Part shown: piece by piece, positions 24,799 to 34,047 of the stretch
Layout of the letters: each line of letters begins with the position of its first letter
How positions within the stretch are numbered: position 1 is the stretch's first letter
Source of the DNA: Nitrospirota bacterium
Lineage (GTDB): Bacteria > Nitrospirota > Thermodesulfovibrionia > Thermodesulfovibrionales > Dissulfurispiraceae
Assembly (NCBI GenBank): GCA_023476565.1
Contig: JAMCVZ010000015.1
Span: 1-57,017, forward strand
DNA: 57,017 bases
Direction: 5' to 3'
Position numbers and translations under genes: made by a program
Notes under the pieces: model-generated
The model's database searches: none
The model's input: the letters and a program-made list of their open reading frames with translations, nothing else
What the model was told of the DNA's origin: nothing

Positions 24799-25818
24799 TC
24801 AATCCTTCAATGCAAGCTCCCGCGCCGATATTTTAAACCTTTTCATCAATCTGACAAACTCCATCTCCGGGACAACCCTTTTAATAGCCATTCTCTTCTT
24901 CAGCATCAGGGGCAGTTTTTTCAAAGCAGAAATATGTGCTTCAATAACTATAAAAAAAATATTTTTTATCGAGTGGGCTTCTCTAAATCTCGCGGTGCTT
25001 CCGCTGCCGGTAATCCCTCCATAAAGCTGAAAGAGATACCTCAATAAGGCAGCAAATGGAATCATGAGAAGCCAGGAGAGGGGAAAGTTCTTGACGGCAA
25101 CCCATATCCTGTTCCTTTCCACATGCATTGCTTTGAAAGACGAATACTTCCCGGAAGTCCCCGAATACCTGTGCCATACAATGCTGTCCGGAGCCAATAC
25201 CGCCTCCCAGCCGGCGCGCCTGCCCCTCAAGCCGAGGTCCGCATCCTCGCAGTACGCGAAAAACTCCTCGTCGAAAAGGCCGATCTCGTGCAGCATCTCC
25301 ATCCTGTACATCGCCGCGCAGCCGCTCGGGAAAAGTATTTCTCCGCTGTCATCGAACTGACCGCGGTCAATCTCCCCCCGGCCCCTCTGTCGCGCCAACC
25401 CGTCAGGATAAATAAGCATACCTACTGAATCTATTTCGCGGGTTTCCGGGTCAAGGAGAATCTTTGAGGCCGCCATGCCCACCTTTCCGTCCCGCTCAAC
25501 GGCGTTACTGAGCGCTTCTATCCATCGGGGCATAACTACGGTATCGTTATTCAGCAGCGCAATATATTTCCCCGAGGCGGCCCTGATCCCCTCATTGCAC
25601 GCCGCAGCGAACCCCCGGTTTTCCGAAAGCGCGATAAGCCTCACCCACGCATGCGCTTCTTTTATGAATTCGACCGAACCGTCTTCCGAGCCGTTATCGA
25701 CTACAATAACCTCAAACCGCTCGAAGGTCTGCTTTCTTAACGAGGAAAGGCATTCCGGCAGATACGCCATGCCGTTCCAGTTAGGAACGACTACGGACAC
25801 CCCGGTACCGGGGTTCAC
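24799..25818 (-). CDS. Family 2 glycosyltransferase
   Basis: A 339-residue GT-A enzyme: SVVVPNWNGMAYLPECLSSL, VIVVDNGSEDGSVEFI, YIALLNNDTVVM, FPSGCAAMYRMEML and FFAYCEDADLGLRGRRAGW. A basic C-terminal tail (LPLMLKKRMAIKR) follows a hydrophobic segment (WLLMIPFAALLRYLFQLY). It resembles the rhamnosyl or hexosyl transferases of cell-surface glycan loci. It overlaps the preceding DPM1-type gene by four bases. The base composition is slightly richer in GC than the exporter genes. Confidence 0.88.
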   Translation of the reverse strand: MNPGTGVSVVVPNWNGMAYLPECLSSLRKQTFERFEVIVVDNGSEDGSVEFIKEAHAWVRLIALSENRGFAAACNEGIRAASGKYIALLNNDTVVMPRWIEALSNAVERDGKVGMAASKILLDPETREIDSVGMLIYPDGLARQRGRGEIDRGQFDDSGEILFPSGCAAMYRMEMLHEIGLFDEEFFAYCEDADLGLRGRRAGWEAVLAPDSIVWHRYSGTSGKYSSFKAMHVERNRIWVAVKNFPLSWLLMIPFAALLRYLFQLYGGITGSGSTARFREAHSIKNIFFIVIEAHISALKKLPLMLKKRMAIKRVVPEMEFVRLMKRFKISARELALKD

Positions 25819-26775
25819 CTTTCTCTCTTCGGTATCGAGCTTATATCAATACTGACGGCCTGCAACAACAATTGGAATCCCAGAATTATGGATAGGACTG
25901 CTATCATTATCGTTCCCAACGGCCTTGCGATTCCGCTTGCAAGACTCTTCATCCATTCTACAAGCCCGAAAGTCACACCAAACACAAACAATGGCAAGCC
26001 CGTCAGAATATAAACAGATGCCATGTTGAAGTCATACAGAAAATATTTGAGGAATATCCGTCTTGCCAGGCCTTTCATCAACCTTAAAGGGAACTGCAGG
26101 AGAATGCTTCCGACATTGAGGGCGCTCTCTTCATCTCCATATAGTGCGGGTATGCTGATATCCTTGACGACCGCATTCACTATATTGAGATTTATGAGCA
26201 TATCGGATTCAAAAAAATACCTTTTCGACATTTTTTCCAGGTTGAGCTTTTCCAGGACCCTCCTGTGGATTGCAGTATAGCCGTTGGTCGGGTCCATGAT
26301 ATTCCAATACCCGGAGGACACTTTCACAAGGAATGATAATGCGCTGTTGCCGAACAGCCTGGTCCCCGGCATCAACCTCAATGCCTTGAAATCCCTGAAG
26401 CGGTTGCCTTTTGTATAATCCGCCTCATTCCGGATCAGCGGTTCGACGAGGCTGCTTATGTAACGGGGGTCCATCTGGCCGTCCCCGTCAATTTTGATCA
26501 CAATATCGCAACCCAGTTCCAGCGCCCTTCCATACCCGGTGACAACGGCGCCGCCGACACCCTGATTCCGTTCATGGGAAATGACGATGACATTTCCCCT
26601 CCCTGACTTTTCGGCTTCTTTGCCTGAAGAGTGCGGACACCCGTCGTCCACCACTATGATATGGTCCACGGTCGCCGGTATTGACAGGATTACCTCTTTG
26701 ATATGTCCGACGACCTTATAAGCCGGAATAACGGCAGCGACTTTTACTCCGTGTATCGTTTTGCACCTCTTGCAT
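25815..26775 (-). CDS. DPM1-like polyprenol-phosphate glycosyltransferase, 5' end disturbed
   Basis: GT2 protein of the dolichol/undecaprenyl-phosphate sugar synthase type: IIVVDDGCPHSSGK, DIVIKIDGDGQMDP, MDPTNGYTAIHRRVLEKL, YFFESDMLINL, then two C-terminal TM helices. The first start available in frame is a GTG at 26669, but the true N-terminus (VKVAAVIPAYKVVGHIKEV) is encoded upstream of it, to about 26755, with no ATG, GTG or TTG in that frame. Either an ATA codon with AGAGGTG upstream is used, or one base is wrong in the T4 run at 26742-26745. With T3, an ATG at 26775 reads straight into the enzyme. It probably makes a lipid-linked sugar, perhaps the donor for GT-C enzymes such as that at 10723-11889 (inference). 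Confidence 0.75.
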
Positions 26776-26845
26776 CAGCATTTCAGGATATATGCCCGGC
26801 CCTCTCTATCCGGCCTCTCCGGACAAGTCGTCTGCACCACATCCG

Positions 26846-28216
26846 TTACAGCAGCCCGAATTTCTGCATCTTGTATCTCAAGGCATCCCTTGAAATTCCC
26901 AGCAGCTTGGCGGCCCTCGTCTGGTTGCCTTCGACCATTTGCAGGGCCTGCACAATCAATTCCTTTTCCACGTTCTTGAGTGAAAGTCCTTCGGGGGGCA
27001 GGTTGAATGAGGCTTTTTCCTCAGGCGCCGTATCGACCTGGTCGATGATCTCCGAGGGAATGTGTTCAGGATATATGACTTCAGTGTCCTCCAGTATGCA
27101 GATCCTTTCGATCACATTTTTCAGCTCTCTCGCATTACCGTACCAGGGATAACTTATCAAGATCTTTTCCGCTTCAGGGGATATTTCCTTGATGTTCCTC
27201 TTGAACTCCCGGTTGAAAATCTTCACATAGTGCAGAACAAGCGGCATGACGTCCTCGCGCCTGTCCCTCAACGGCGGAATAAAAATAGGAATTACCTTGA
27301 GCCTGTAGTAAAGGTCTGCCCTGAAACTGCCTTCCTTTACTGCATTTTCAAGATTTTTGTTTGTAGCCGCTATCACCCTTACATTAACGTTAATATCTTT
27401 GAGGCCGCCGACTCTTTTAAACGTCCTCTCCTCGATAACCCGCAACAACTTTGCCTGGGTTGCGGGTTTGATATCACCTATTTCATCAAGATATATGCTC
27501 CCGCCGCTCGCAAGTTCGAAAAGTCCCTTCTTGGCCGTTTTGGCATCGGTAAAAGCTCCCTTTTCATAACCGAACAATTCACTCTCGATAAGGGTATCGG
27601 GGATGGCCGTTGCGGTAACTTCAACAAACGGTTCGGATGCCCTTGCACTGTGATAGTGAACCGCCCGCGCTATGAGGTTCTTGCCTGTGCCGCTTTCACC
27701 CTGGATAAGTATTATGTTCGCGTCGCTTTCAGCCACTTTCTTTGCAAGGGAGATAACGTCCCGCATAGGCTTGGACTGGCCTATGATATTGTTAAAGCTG
27801 TATTTGTCATATTGCTCTTCCCTGAGATAACTGACCTCTCTTTTGAGGCTTAAAGTCTCGACGGCCTTCTTGATGAGAACCGATATCCTGTTGAGGTCGA
27901 AAGGCTTTTCCACAAAATCATACGCGCCCAGCTTTATGGCGGAAACGGCAGTCTCTATGTCCCCATGGGCGGTTATGATGATCACAATGGCATCTTTATT
28001 CTGCTTTTTTATCAACTCAAGGGTCTCGAGGCCGCTCATCCCCGTCAGGTGTATATCAAGAATGGTGATATCAGGGACCTCTGCCTTGAATATCTCAATC
28101 CCCTCCTCGCCCGATTCCGAGGTAAAGATTTCGTTGCCCTCCTTCTCAAGGTGCTGCTTGAGAGACCATGTTATGAATTTTTCATCATCAACGACCAGGA
28201 TTTTTGTCTGGGTCAA
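26846..28216 (-). CDS. NtrC-family sigma-54-dependent response regulator
   Basis: A 456-residue protein. The receiver domain has acidic pocket VVDDE, phospho-acceptor D54 in ILDIHL, and KPF near 104. The AAA+ domain has Walker A GESGTGKN (173-180), the sigma-54 contact loop as GAFTDA (220-225; consensus GAFTGA), Walker B IYLDEIGD and arginine fingers. A Fis-type HTH at the end (NQTRAAKLLGISRDALRYKM) binds DNA. The G-to-D change in the loop is tolerated in some family members. It is downstream of the histidine kinase in the cytochrome operon. Good sigma-54 promoters at cytA and cytB make those genes its likely targets (inference). Confidence 0.95.
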   Translation of the reverse strand: MTQTKILVVDDEKFITWSLKQHLEKEGNEIFTSESGEEGIEIFKAEVPDITILDIHLTGMSGLETLELIKKQNKDAIVIIITAHGDIETAVSAIKLGAYDFVEKPFDLNRISVLIKKAVETLSLKREVSYLREEQYDKYSFNNIIGQSKPMRDVISLAKKVAESDANIILIQGESGTGKNLIARAVHYHSARASEPFVEVTATAIPDTLIESELFGYEKGAFTDAKTAKKGLFELASGGSIYLDEIGDIKPATQAKLLRVIEERTFKRVGGLKDINVNVRVIAATNKNLENAVKEGSFRADLYYRLKVIPIFIPPLRDRREDVMPLVLHYVKIFNREFKRNIKEISPEAEKILISYPWYGNARELKNVIERICILEDTEVIYPEHIPSEIIDQVDTAPEEKASFNLPPEGLSLKNVEKELIVQALQMVEGNQTRAAKLLGISRDALRYKMQKFGLL

Positions 28217-28255
28217 AAAGCCTCCCTTTGGAAATTCAAAAATAAAAGAGAAAAA

Positions 28256-29806
28256 TTAAAAATTGTAGAGCTCATTATCTTTGATTTTTTCACTTTGCAT
28301 TTTGCTCTTGACTGGTAAGTATATCGTAAATACGCTCCCCTTGCCAAGTGCGCTTTTTACGGTTATTTCGCCGCCGTGCTCCTGAATAATCTTCCGGCTG
28401 ATGGACAATCCGAGGCCGGTGCCTTTGGACTTTTTCGTAAAGAACGGCTCGAATATACACTCCAGGTCTTCAGGCGCAACGCCCTTGCCTGTATCCTGGA
28501 ACCTGATGATCAGGATCCTCCCGCAGTTCAGGGACCCCCCAATCTCATCTTTAATTTCCTGATAACCTTTTCCTGAGATGGAGATGGAAAGCACCCCGCC
28601 GGCAGGCATCGACTGGATGGCGTTTATTATTATGTTCAGGAAGACCTGCTGTATCTGGTCCGTATCCATCAGTATATCAGGGATGTCTTTTTCAATCCGG
28701 GTCTCTATCGCGATATTCTGCTTTTTCGCTTCGGGGTAAACAAAAAAGAGCGCCTTTTCCATCACATCGTTTATTCCGGACAGCAGGAGTTGCGGCGGTT
28801 TCGGTTTCGCGTAGCTCAACAGGTCCTTAACAGTCCTGTCAAGCCTGTTTACCTGATTAAGGATCTCGTTTATAATCACCTTCTTGCTGTCGTTTTCGTC
28901 CAGCTCGGAGCGGAACACCTGCACAGCGCAGCTTATTCCGGCGAGGGGGTTCTTTATCTCATGGGCAATCCCTGAAACAATCTCCCCGAGCGACGCCAGT
29001 TTTGCCGCCCTTTCCATCTGCTGCCTGTGATAGGAATCTATCTCTCTTGTGGCTGCCTCAAGGGAATCTATCATGTTATTAAAAGCACGTGCGAGATAGC
29101 CGAGTTCATCCCGGTCATCTCCTTTCGCCCTCACCGAGAGATCTCCGGATTCAACGCTCTTCATAACCTCCGTCAATTTCTTGAGGGGATTGTTGATGAG
29201 TCTCTCTCCGCCGATCAGGAAGATTGTGCCGATCCCGATAAAGCCGAGGACAAGACCCATGATGTGCTTGTACGTCAATTCCCTGATGGATTGCCGGGCC
29301 ACGGCAAGAGAGACCTCCACGTCCAGGACCCCCAGGACTTTCTCCCTGGGGGGGTGGCACCGGAAGCATGCGGGTATGTTATGTATCGCCGCCACTCTGG
29401 TCGCAAATATTTCGCCGTCCTTTTTTATAACGAACGGCAGCTCTTCCTTCCTTTTAAATCTGTCCCAGTCCTCAGCGTATATCCTTTTCCCGATATCCCG
29501 GGTATTCCCTGATACGATTATACGCCCGCTGACAGGATGAAAGATCCGCACTTCTTTCAGTTCAGGGTTATTTTTCGCCATATCCTCTATCATGATCTGG
29601 AGGTCCCTCCACCTGTTTTCGATCATAAGGATCATAATGCTCTGCCTGATGATATCCGAAAGCAGAATAGCCTTTTCTTTCTGCACGGCTATCAGACGGT
29701 CTTTTGTATCTTCAATATCGGACCACACGATAAGGGATGTAATAACAAAGACTACAAGAAGCGCCAGGAAAAGGAGTTTAAATTTGATGCTGCCGAATAT
29801 GCTCAT
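28256..29806 (-). CDS. Histidine kinase with CxxCH-containing sensor domain
   Basis: A 516-residue kinase. TM1 is at about 9-28, followed by an extracytoplasmic domain of about 150 residues ending in CFRCH (147-151, NIPACFRCHPP), a c-type heme attachment motif. TM2 is at about 181-200, then HAMP, dimerisation domain with H282 (GIAHEIKNPLAG), and HATPase with N box (NIIINAIQSM), DTGKG and GTGLGLSIS. The family of periplasmic domains with xxCxxCHP is known from heme-based redox or gas sensors. Here it would let the cell read periplasmic redox state. The start overlaps the 8-heme cytochrome gene by four bases, so kinase and cytochromes are made together. The partner is the NtrC-type regulator just downstream. 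Confidence 0.93.
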   Translation of the reverse strand: MSIFGSIKFKLLFLALLVVFVITSLIVWSDIEDTKDRLIAVQKEKAILLSDIIRQSIMILMIENRWRDLQIMIEDMAKNNPELKEVRIFHPVSGRIIVSGNTRDIGKRIYAEDWDRFKRKEELPFVIKKDGEIFATRVAAIHNIPACFRCHPPREKVLGVLDVEVSLAVARQSIRELTYKHIMGLVLGFIGIGTIFLIGGERLINNPLKKLTEVMKSVESGDLSVRAKGDDRDELGYLARAFNNMIDSLEAATREIDSYHRQQMERAAKLASLGEIVSGIAHEIKNPLAGISCAVQVFRSELDENDSKKVIINEILNQVNRLDRTVKDLLSYAKPKPPQLLLSGINDVMEKALFFVYPEAKKQNIAIETRIEKDIPDILMDTDQIQQVFLNIIINAIQSMPAGGVLSISISGKGYQEIKDEIGGSLNCGRILIIRFQDTGKGVAPEDLECIFEPFFTKKSKGTGLGLSISRKIIQEHGGEITVKSALGKGSVFTIYLPVKSKMQSEKIKDNELYNF

Positions 29807-30852
29807 TTATTCTTGTGGCACACCTTGCATAAATCGTAGAGGTCATCAGCGTCATTTATGAAAAGCGATTTTGAATTGGACGCGTGGGGATTATGACAGC
29901 TTGCACAGGAGAGCTCTTTCCCGTACCGGCTGGGGTCCGGCCTGCCTCTTGTGGGGTGCGTGCTGGACCCGAACCCGACAATAACATGCGAGCCGGAGGC
30001 GCGGTCCTCATGGCAGCCGGTGCATAAATCCCATGTGGGCTTCCTGAGCCAGAACTCATTGTCCGAGGCATGGGGGTTGTGGCATATGGTACACTTCCCC
30101 GTTGCAGTGGGACCGTGTACATACTTCTTAGATTTCCACTCCTCTTTTTTTTCCTTGTGGCAGGTAAAGCATAAATCCCTGTCAGGCTTGACCGTAGTAT
30201 ATTTTACAGGCCTCGTGTTTTTGTCATGGCACGTAAGGCAGGCCCAGCGCGCAGCGGGCCCGTGGACATTTCTGTAAGCAGTTATCATCTTATGGCACGG
30301 ATAGCACAGGGAACCTTCGGGCTTTGCCGGTTTCATATCCTCTTCCGATACATCTGTCCTGTGGCACTTCATGCAGCCGACCTCCCTGTCCTCCTTATGA
30401 AAAGGATTCCTCCGGAATTCAGGAGGATTGATACTGAACCTCTTGGATATATCCGACCGGTAAAAAACGGTAAGCTTCTTCGTCTCCACAATGCCGCCTT
30501 TTTCAAGGGCATCTATAACAAATTCATTAGGGCCGAATTCCAGCGAAACCACCTTGCAGAGATAATCCTTCCCCCTGGACAGGGAGCCCAAATGAGTAAA
30601 GCTTGCAATTTCTGTCTTGTTCCTGGTTATTTTAATGGTGTCCGCATTGCTTTTATTCACCTTGATCACGAATGAGATCAAGTCTCCTTCGACCATGCTG
30701 CTGTCCGCGGGCATAATAACGGAAAACTTTTCCGAACTGTCGACTGCAACAACCGGCGCAACAAATTTGAAAAATAAAATTAAAACAACCAGACTGAAAG
30801 ATACGGGTATCTTTTTTTTTCGAGTTATAATTTTCAATGCCCCATTTTTCAT
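29803..30852 (-). CDS. Octaheme c-type cytochrome with N-terminal Ig-like domain
   Basis: A 349-residue secreted or membrane-anchored protein. The N-terminal hydrophobic signal (FSLVVLILFFKFVAPVVAVD) is followed by an all-beta domain (about 40-135). Eight canonical CxxCH follow, at 160, 183, 205, 228, 254, 277, 316 and 342, of the 'doubled CxxCH' type, with histidines between them (NVHGP, YVHGP, NPHAS) as likely distal ligands. The repeat style matches the 15-motif cytochrome first in the operon, not the OmcS-like group. It probably carries electrons in the periplasm or at the outer membrane. Confidence 0.92.
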   Translation of the reverse strand: MKNGALKIITRKKKIPVSFSLVVLILFFKFVAPVVAVDSSEKFSVIMPADSSMVEGDLISFVIKVNKSNADTIKITRNKTEIASFTHLGSLSRGKDYLCKVVSLEFGPNEFVIDALEKGGIVETKKLTVFYRSDISKRFSINPPEFRRNPFHKEDREVGCMKCHRTDVSEEDMKPAKPEGSLCYPCHKMITAYRNVHGPAARWACLTCHDKNTRPVKYTTVKPDRDLCFTCHKEKKEEWKSKKYVHGPTATGKCTICHNPHASDNEFWLRKPTWDLCTGCHEDRASGSHVIVGFGSSTHPTRGRPDPSRYGKELSCASCHNPHASNSKSLFINDADDLYDLCKVCHKNK

Positions 30853-30881
30853 CCTTGATGCCGGAGAGCATAGTAAACGGG

Positions 30882-31994
30882 TCAGCCTTTTATCTTCAAG
30901 ATCAATTCAAGGGCTTTCCTGTAATCGGACGCGGACTCTTTCATCATTTTATGCTTTTCATAAACCTCAGCTCTGAGCATGTACGTTGTCGGTTCGAACG
31001 GATTCAGTGAAAGCGCCTGCTCAAAGGCACTGAGCGATTCCTTCAACCGGCCTCCCATTCCCAGGGCATAAGCGAGATAATAATGAGCCGGCGTATACGA
31101 ATTGACTTTTGCCGCCTTGCCGAGTATCTCGGTCGCCTCCTGCAGCCTCCCTGTCTTTGCAAGCAGATAGCCGAGTTCGCTTGCTGCAACTACATTTTCG
31201 GGCCCGGTGGAGAGCGCCTTTTTCAATATGCCTTCCGCCTCCGCATTCCTGCCTTCGGTTTCGTAGAGCTTTGCCAGCTCTATATAGGGGAGGGTGAATT
31301 GGGGGTCCTTCTCTATAGCCTTCAGGAACAGCGGGTAAGCCATTTCGTATTTCTTCTTCTTTACAAATCCCCTGGCAAGACCCGCATCTGCTATGGCATC
31401 ATGGCGGGGCCTGTATTTAGGCTCAAACTTCTTGCGCGGCGGCTCGCCGGCCATTACGAGAAGAAAGTCGAACATGTCCTCCGTCCCCACAAGGGGCAGT
31501 CCGGCAAGCTCATAAGCTATCTTGCCTTCGGATATTATTACGGTAGACGGCAGGGCTATGGTGCTGTACTCGTGGAATGTTTTTAATCCCCTGTCGAGGA
31601 GGATCGGGAAGGTTAAATCAAGGTCCTTGACAAGCTTCTTTAACTTTTCCACGTCCTCATTGGAAAGCGCCTGGTTATCCGCGTTAATGGCGATAACCTG
31701 AATCCCCCTGTCTTTGTATTTCCTGTAAAAGGCCTCAAATTTCTTGAGGGCTTTCGGTGAGTTGGCGCTCCATGTCGACCAGAATAAAAGTGCGACGCCC
31801 CTGCTTTTGGAATATTGAGACAGGCTTGCTTCTTTCCCTTCAATATCTTTGAGGGAGAATTCGGGGGCCTGCGTTCCTACCTGGAGCAAAGCCTGAGCGG
31901 TTGCAGTGCAGGTGAAAAAAACAACGGTCACTCCAATCAAGATCAGCATAAGCTGTATGACCGCTACTTTCTCCTTGCCGGTAAATCCTCTCAT
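30882..31994 (-). CDS. Thioredoxin-fold (TlpA/AhpC-like) protein lacking CxxC, fused to TPRs
   Basis: A 370-residue exported protein with TM/signal at about 10-33. The TlpA-like domain (APEFSLKDIEGKEASLSQ, ALLFWSTWSANSPKALKKFE, IQVIAINADN) has S76-A-N-S79 where active members have CxxC, so it cannot do disulfide exchange. The cis-Pro loop region (STIALPSTVIISEGKIAYE) is kept. The C-terminal half (about 195-365) has four to five TPRs. It overlaps the upstream TPR gene by four bases. In this cytochrome operon a non-redox scaffold for cytochrome maturation or assembly is plausible, but no function is shown. Confidence 0.85.
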   Translation of the reverse strand: MRGFTGKEKVAVIQLMLILIGVTVVFFTCTATAQALLQVGTQAPEFSLKDIEGKEASLSQYSKSRGVALLFWSTWSANSPKALKKFEAFYRKYKDRGIQVIAINADNQALSNEDVEKLKKLVKDLDLTFPILLDRGLKTFHEYSTIALPSTVIISEGKIAYELAGLPLVGTEDMFDFLLVMAGEPPRKKFEPKYRPRHDAIADAGLARGFVKKKKYEMAYPLFLKAIEKDPQFTLPYIELAKLYETEGRNAEAEGILKKALSTGPENVVAASELGYLLAKTGRLQEATEILGKAAKVNSYTPAHYYLAYALGMGGRLKESLSAFEQALSLNPFEPTTYMLRAEVYEKHKMMKESASDYRKALELILKIKG

Positions 31995-32548
31995 TTTTTA
32001 CCGCTCTTGTATGTTTTTATTCCCTCCTTGAAATGAGCGGCGGCCTTTTCATAATCGTTGAGCTTTTCATACACAAGTCCAAGGGCATAATGTGCCATTG
32101 AGGGATAGGGGTTTAATGTCAGGGCCTCTTTCAAAACTGCTTCCGCGCCGGTTGTGTCGCCTTTCTTCAAAAGGGCAAGCCCCTTCCCTGTCCTGGCGGT
32201 GCGCAATTTAGGGTTTATGTTCAGGGCCGAGTCAAAAGCCTTGACAGCCTCGTCGGTCTTCCCGTCCTTTAAGAGCATCTGCCCGAGCTGATCGTATGCC
32301 TCGGGGGAATTGGGATCTGCTTTAACGGCTTCTCCGGCTACTTCGATCGCTTTATTGATATTACCCTCATCAAAAAGGGCGGCAGCTTCTTTGGAAAGCG
32401 CTTCAGCCTTTTCCCTGCCTTCCTGCTGCGCATAAGCTTCAACGATCATAAGAGCACAAAGGCTCATGAAAAGGGAGGTGATGAAAACTCCCGCTTTCAC
32501 TTTTATCACCTTCGCGCGCACCCTCATCCCTTCATCTCCGGGTTCCAT
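31991..32548 (-). CDS. Secreted TPR protein
   Basis: A 185-residue protein with signal peptide (AGVFITSLFMSLCALMIVEAYA) then four TPR units (AALFDEGNINKAIEVAGEAV, PEAYDQLGQMLLKDGKTDEA, LRTARTGKGLALLKKGDTTGA, SMAHYALGLVYEKLNDYEKA). An internal ATG at 32527 (MRVRAKVIKVK) may be the true start, since it gives the more usual signal length. It lies between the 15-motif cytochrome (nine-base gap) and the TlpA-like gene, so it is probably a periplasmic scaffold for the same complex. Confidence 0.85.
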   Translation of the reverse strand: MEPGDEGMRVRAKVIKVKAGVFITSLFMSLCALMIVEAYAQQEGREKAEALSKEAAALFDEGNINKAIEVAGEAVKADPNSPEAYDQLGQMLLKDGKTDEAVKAFDSALNINPKLRTARTGKGLALLKKGDTTGAEAVLKEALTLNPYPSMAHYALGLVYEKLNDYEKAAAHFKEGIKTYKSGKK

Positions 32549-32556
32549 ACATTATT

Positions 32557-33903
32557 CTACCTGTTCTTAACAGGATTTTGCCTGTTATATTCAAATTTCT
32601 GGTGGCATCCCGGCGAGCAGGAACCGCCGTTTGCAGTCTTCTGGTATCCCACGGGCAGCCCCCATGCGCCGAAGGGAACCGAATCCCTTATGTGCTTGGG
32701 GTTGTTCGTGGCATGCGCCTCATGGCACGCCCTGCAGGTACGGCCTTTAACAGCCTTGTTGACATGTACGAAGTGAAGATTCTGATCGCCGTTCCTGAAG
32801 CCCGTCAACGTCGTTGTCTTCGGTTCGAGCACCAGCGTCTTTTCGTGGCAGCCGAAGCAGAGCTCATAGTTCTTCAGGTCGAAAGGCGCATAAAACACAG
32901 GCGGGAAATACCTCCTCAGTATCCTGAAATAGTCTGACCCGTGGGTATTGTGGCATGCGGAACAGTCTTTCTGCCTTATCGGACCGTGGTGGTCCTTGTT
33001 TTTTTCAAGGTAACTCTTCATATCCTTGATTTTGCCGTCCGGTGTGTCGAGGGACTTATCATGGCACGTGAGACAGGTATCCATCGGCTGTTTTACCAGT
33101 TGTTTCGCATAATCGGATACATGGGGATCATGGCAGGCAAGGCATTTTCTCTCGGTTTCGAGGCCGCCGTGCTTTGTCTTTACTTTCGCTATCCAATCTT
33201 TTTTGTCGGTGTGGCAGGTAAAACACAAATCCCTTGATCCGTCTGCTTTAAGATTGTACCTGTATTCACCTGCATGGGGGCTATGGCAGTTCGTACACTT
33301 CTCTTTCGCGGGCTTATGCATAAATTTTTTCCCTTTAAATGCCTCAGCTTTATCCACGTGGCAGGTGAAACACACATCATTGATGTTTGCACCGAGCATT
33401 TTCGGGTAGTCTGTCTGGTGCGGATTATGGCACATGGTACAGCCGCCGACTGCAACAGGGCCGTGAACGAATTTGCCGGTTGCAATCTTCTTGTCATGGC
33501 ACTTGAAACACAGGTTTATCCCGTCCGCACGGAGCTGGAATTTATAAGGGGACTGGTGCGCGTCATGGCATTTTGTACAGTTGCCTTCTTTAACGGGCTT
33601 GTGAACCCCCTTTTTGGTGTCAAGCCTGTCATGGCATTTATAGCACAGCTCTCCCACTTTCGTTATGGGAGCGAACTTGTGCTTGCCTTCCTGCTTGTGG
33701 CATAAGGTACAATCCCCGACTGCTGCGGGGCCGTGGACGAATTTTTCCTTGCCCATTTTGCTGTGACATTTGTCGGTAACACAGGAATCTTTCGATTCGG
33801 CACTCACCCTATCGTGCTGTTCAGAAAAATAAAAGAAGAAGGCAAAGATCGATATTAAAAAAAGAATTAACGGAACACTTTTGATTCCCCTGTTATGCAT
33901 CAC
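32557..33903 (-). CDS. Large multiheme c-type cytochrome, 13 CxxCH plus CX4CH and CX3CH
   Basis: A 448-residue exported protein with hydrophobic N-terminus (VPLILFLISIFAFFFYF). It has thirteen CxxCH (65, 87, 109, 132, 155, 178, 203, 227, 254, 277, 314, 349, 390), a first motif CVTDKCH at 41 (CX4CH) and a last motif CSPGCH at 429 (CX3CH), so up to fifteen hemes. Heme pairs are spaced 22-26 residues apart with FVHGP, FMHKP and GVHKP between, the tandem 'doubled CxxCH' architecture of long, wire-like cytochromes. It has a good GGGAGG site and a consensus promoter 38 bases upstream. It is first gene of the operon that includes the kinase and regulator. Confidence 0.93.
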   Translation of the reverse strand: MMHNRGIKSVPLILFLISIFAFFFYFSEQHDRVSAESKDSCVTDKCHSKMGKEKFVHGPAAVGDCTLCHKQEGKHKFAPITKVGELCYKCHDRLDTKKGVHKPVKEGNCTKCHDAHQSPYKFQLRADGINLCFKCHDKKIATGKFVHGPVAVGGCTMCHNPHQTDYPKMLGANINDVCFTCHVDKAEAFKGKKFMHKPAKEKCTNCHSPHAGEYRYNLKADGSRDLCFTCHTDKKDWIAKVKTKHGGLETERKCLACHDPHVSDYAKQLVKQPMDTCLTCHDKSLDTPDGKIKDMKSYLEKNKDHHGPIRQKDCSACHNTHGSDYFRILRRYFPPVFYAPFDLKNYELCFGCHEKTLVLEPKTTTLTGFRNGDQNLHFVHVNKAVKGRTCRACHEAHATNNPKHIRDSVPFGAWGLPVGYQKTANGGSCSPGCHQKFEYNRQNPVKNR

Positions 33904-33940
33904 GGCCTCCCGAAGCGATTTTATGCGTAAACGCTTCCAA

Positions 33941-33970
33941 ATTTTAATTATTGGCCTCTTTCTTTGTCAA
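33941..33970 (-). promoter_or_regulatory. Promoter of the cytochrome-kinase-regulator operon
   Basis: TTGACA (33970-33965), 18 bases, TAAAAT (33946-33941) on the minus strand. The start site near 33934 gives a leader of about 31 bases with GGGAGG before the ATG at 33903. Confidence 0.7.
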
Positions 33971-34047
33971 GGATTTTATACCGTTCATAAAGTCTGTTTT
34001 GTAAATATATACGGATACTTGCGGCCCCTGGCGCTGCCGCCGTTTCC

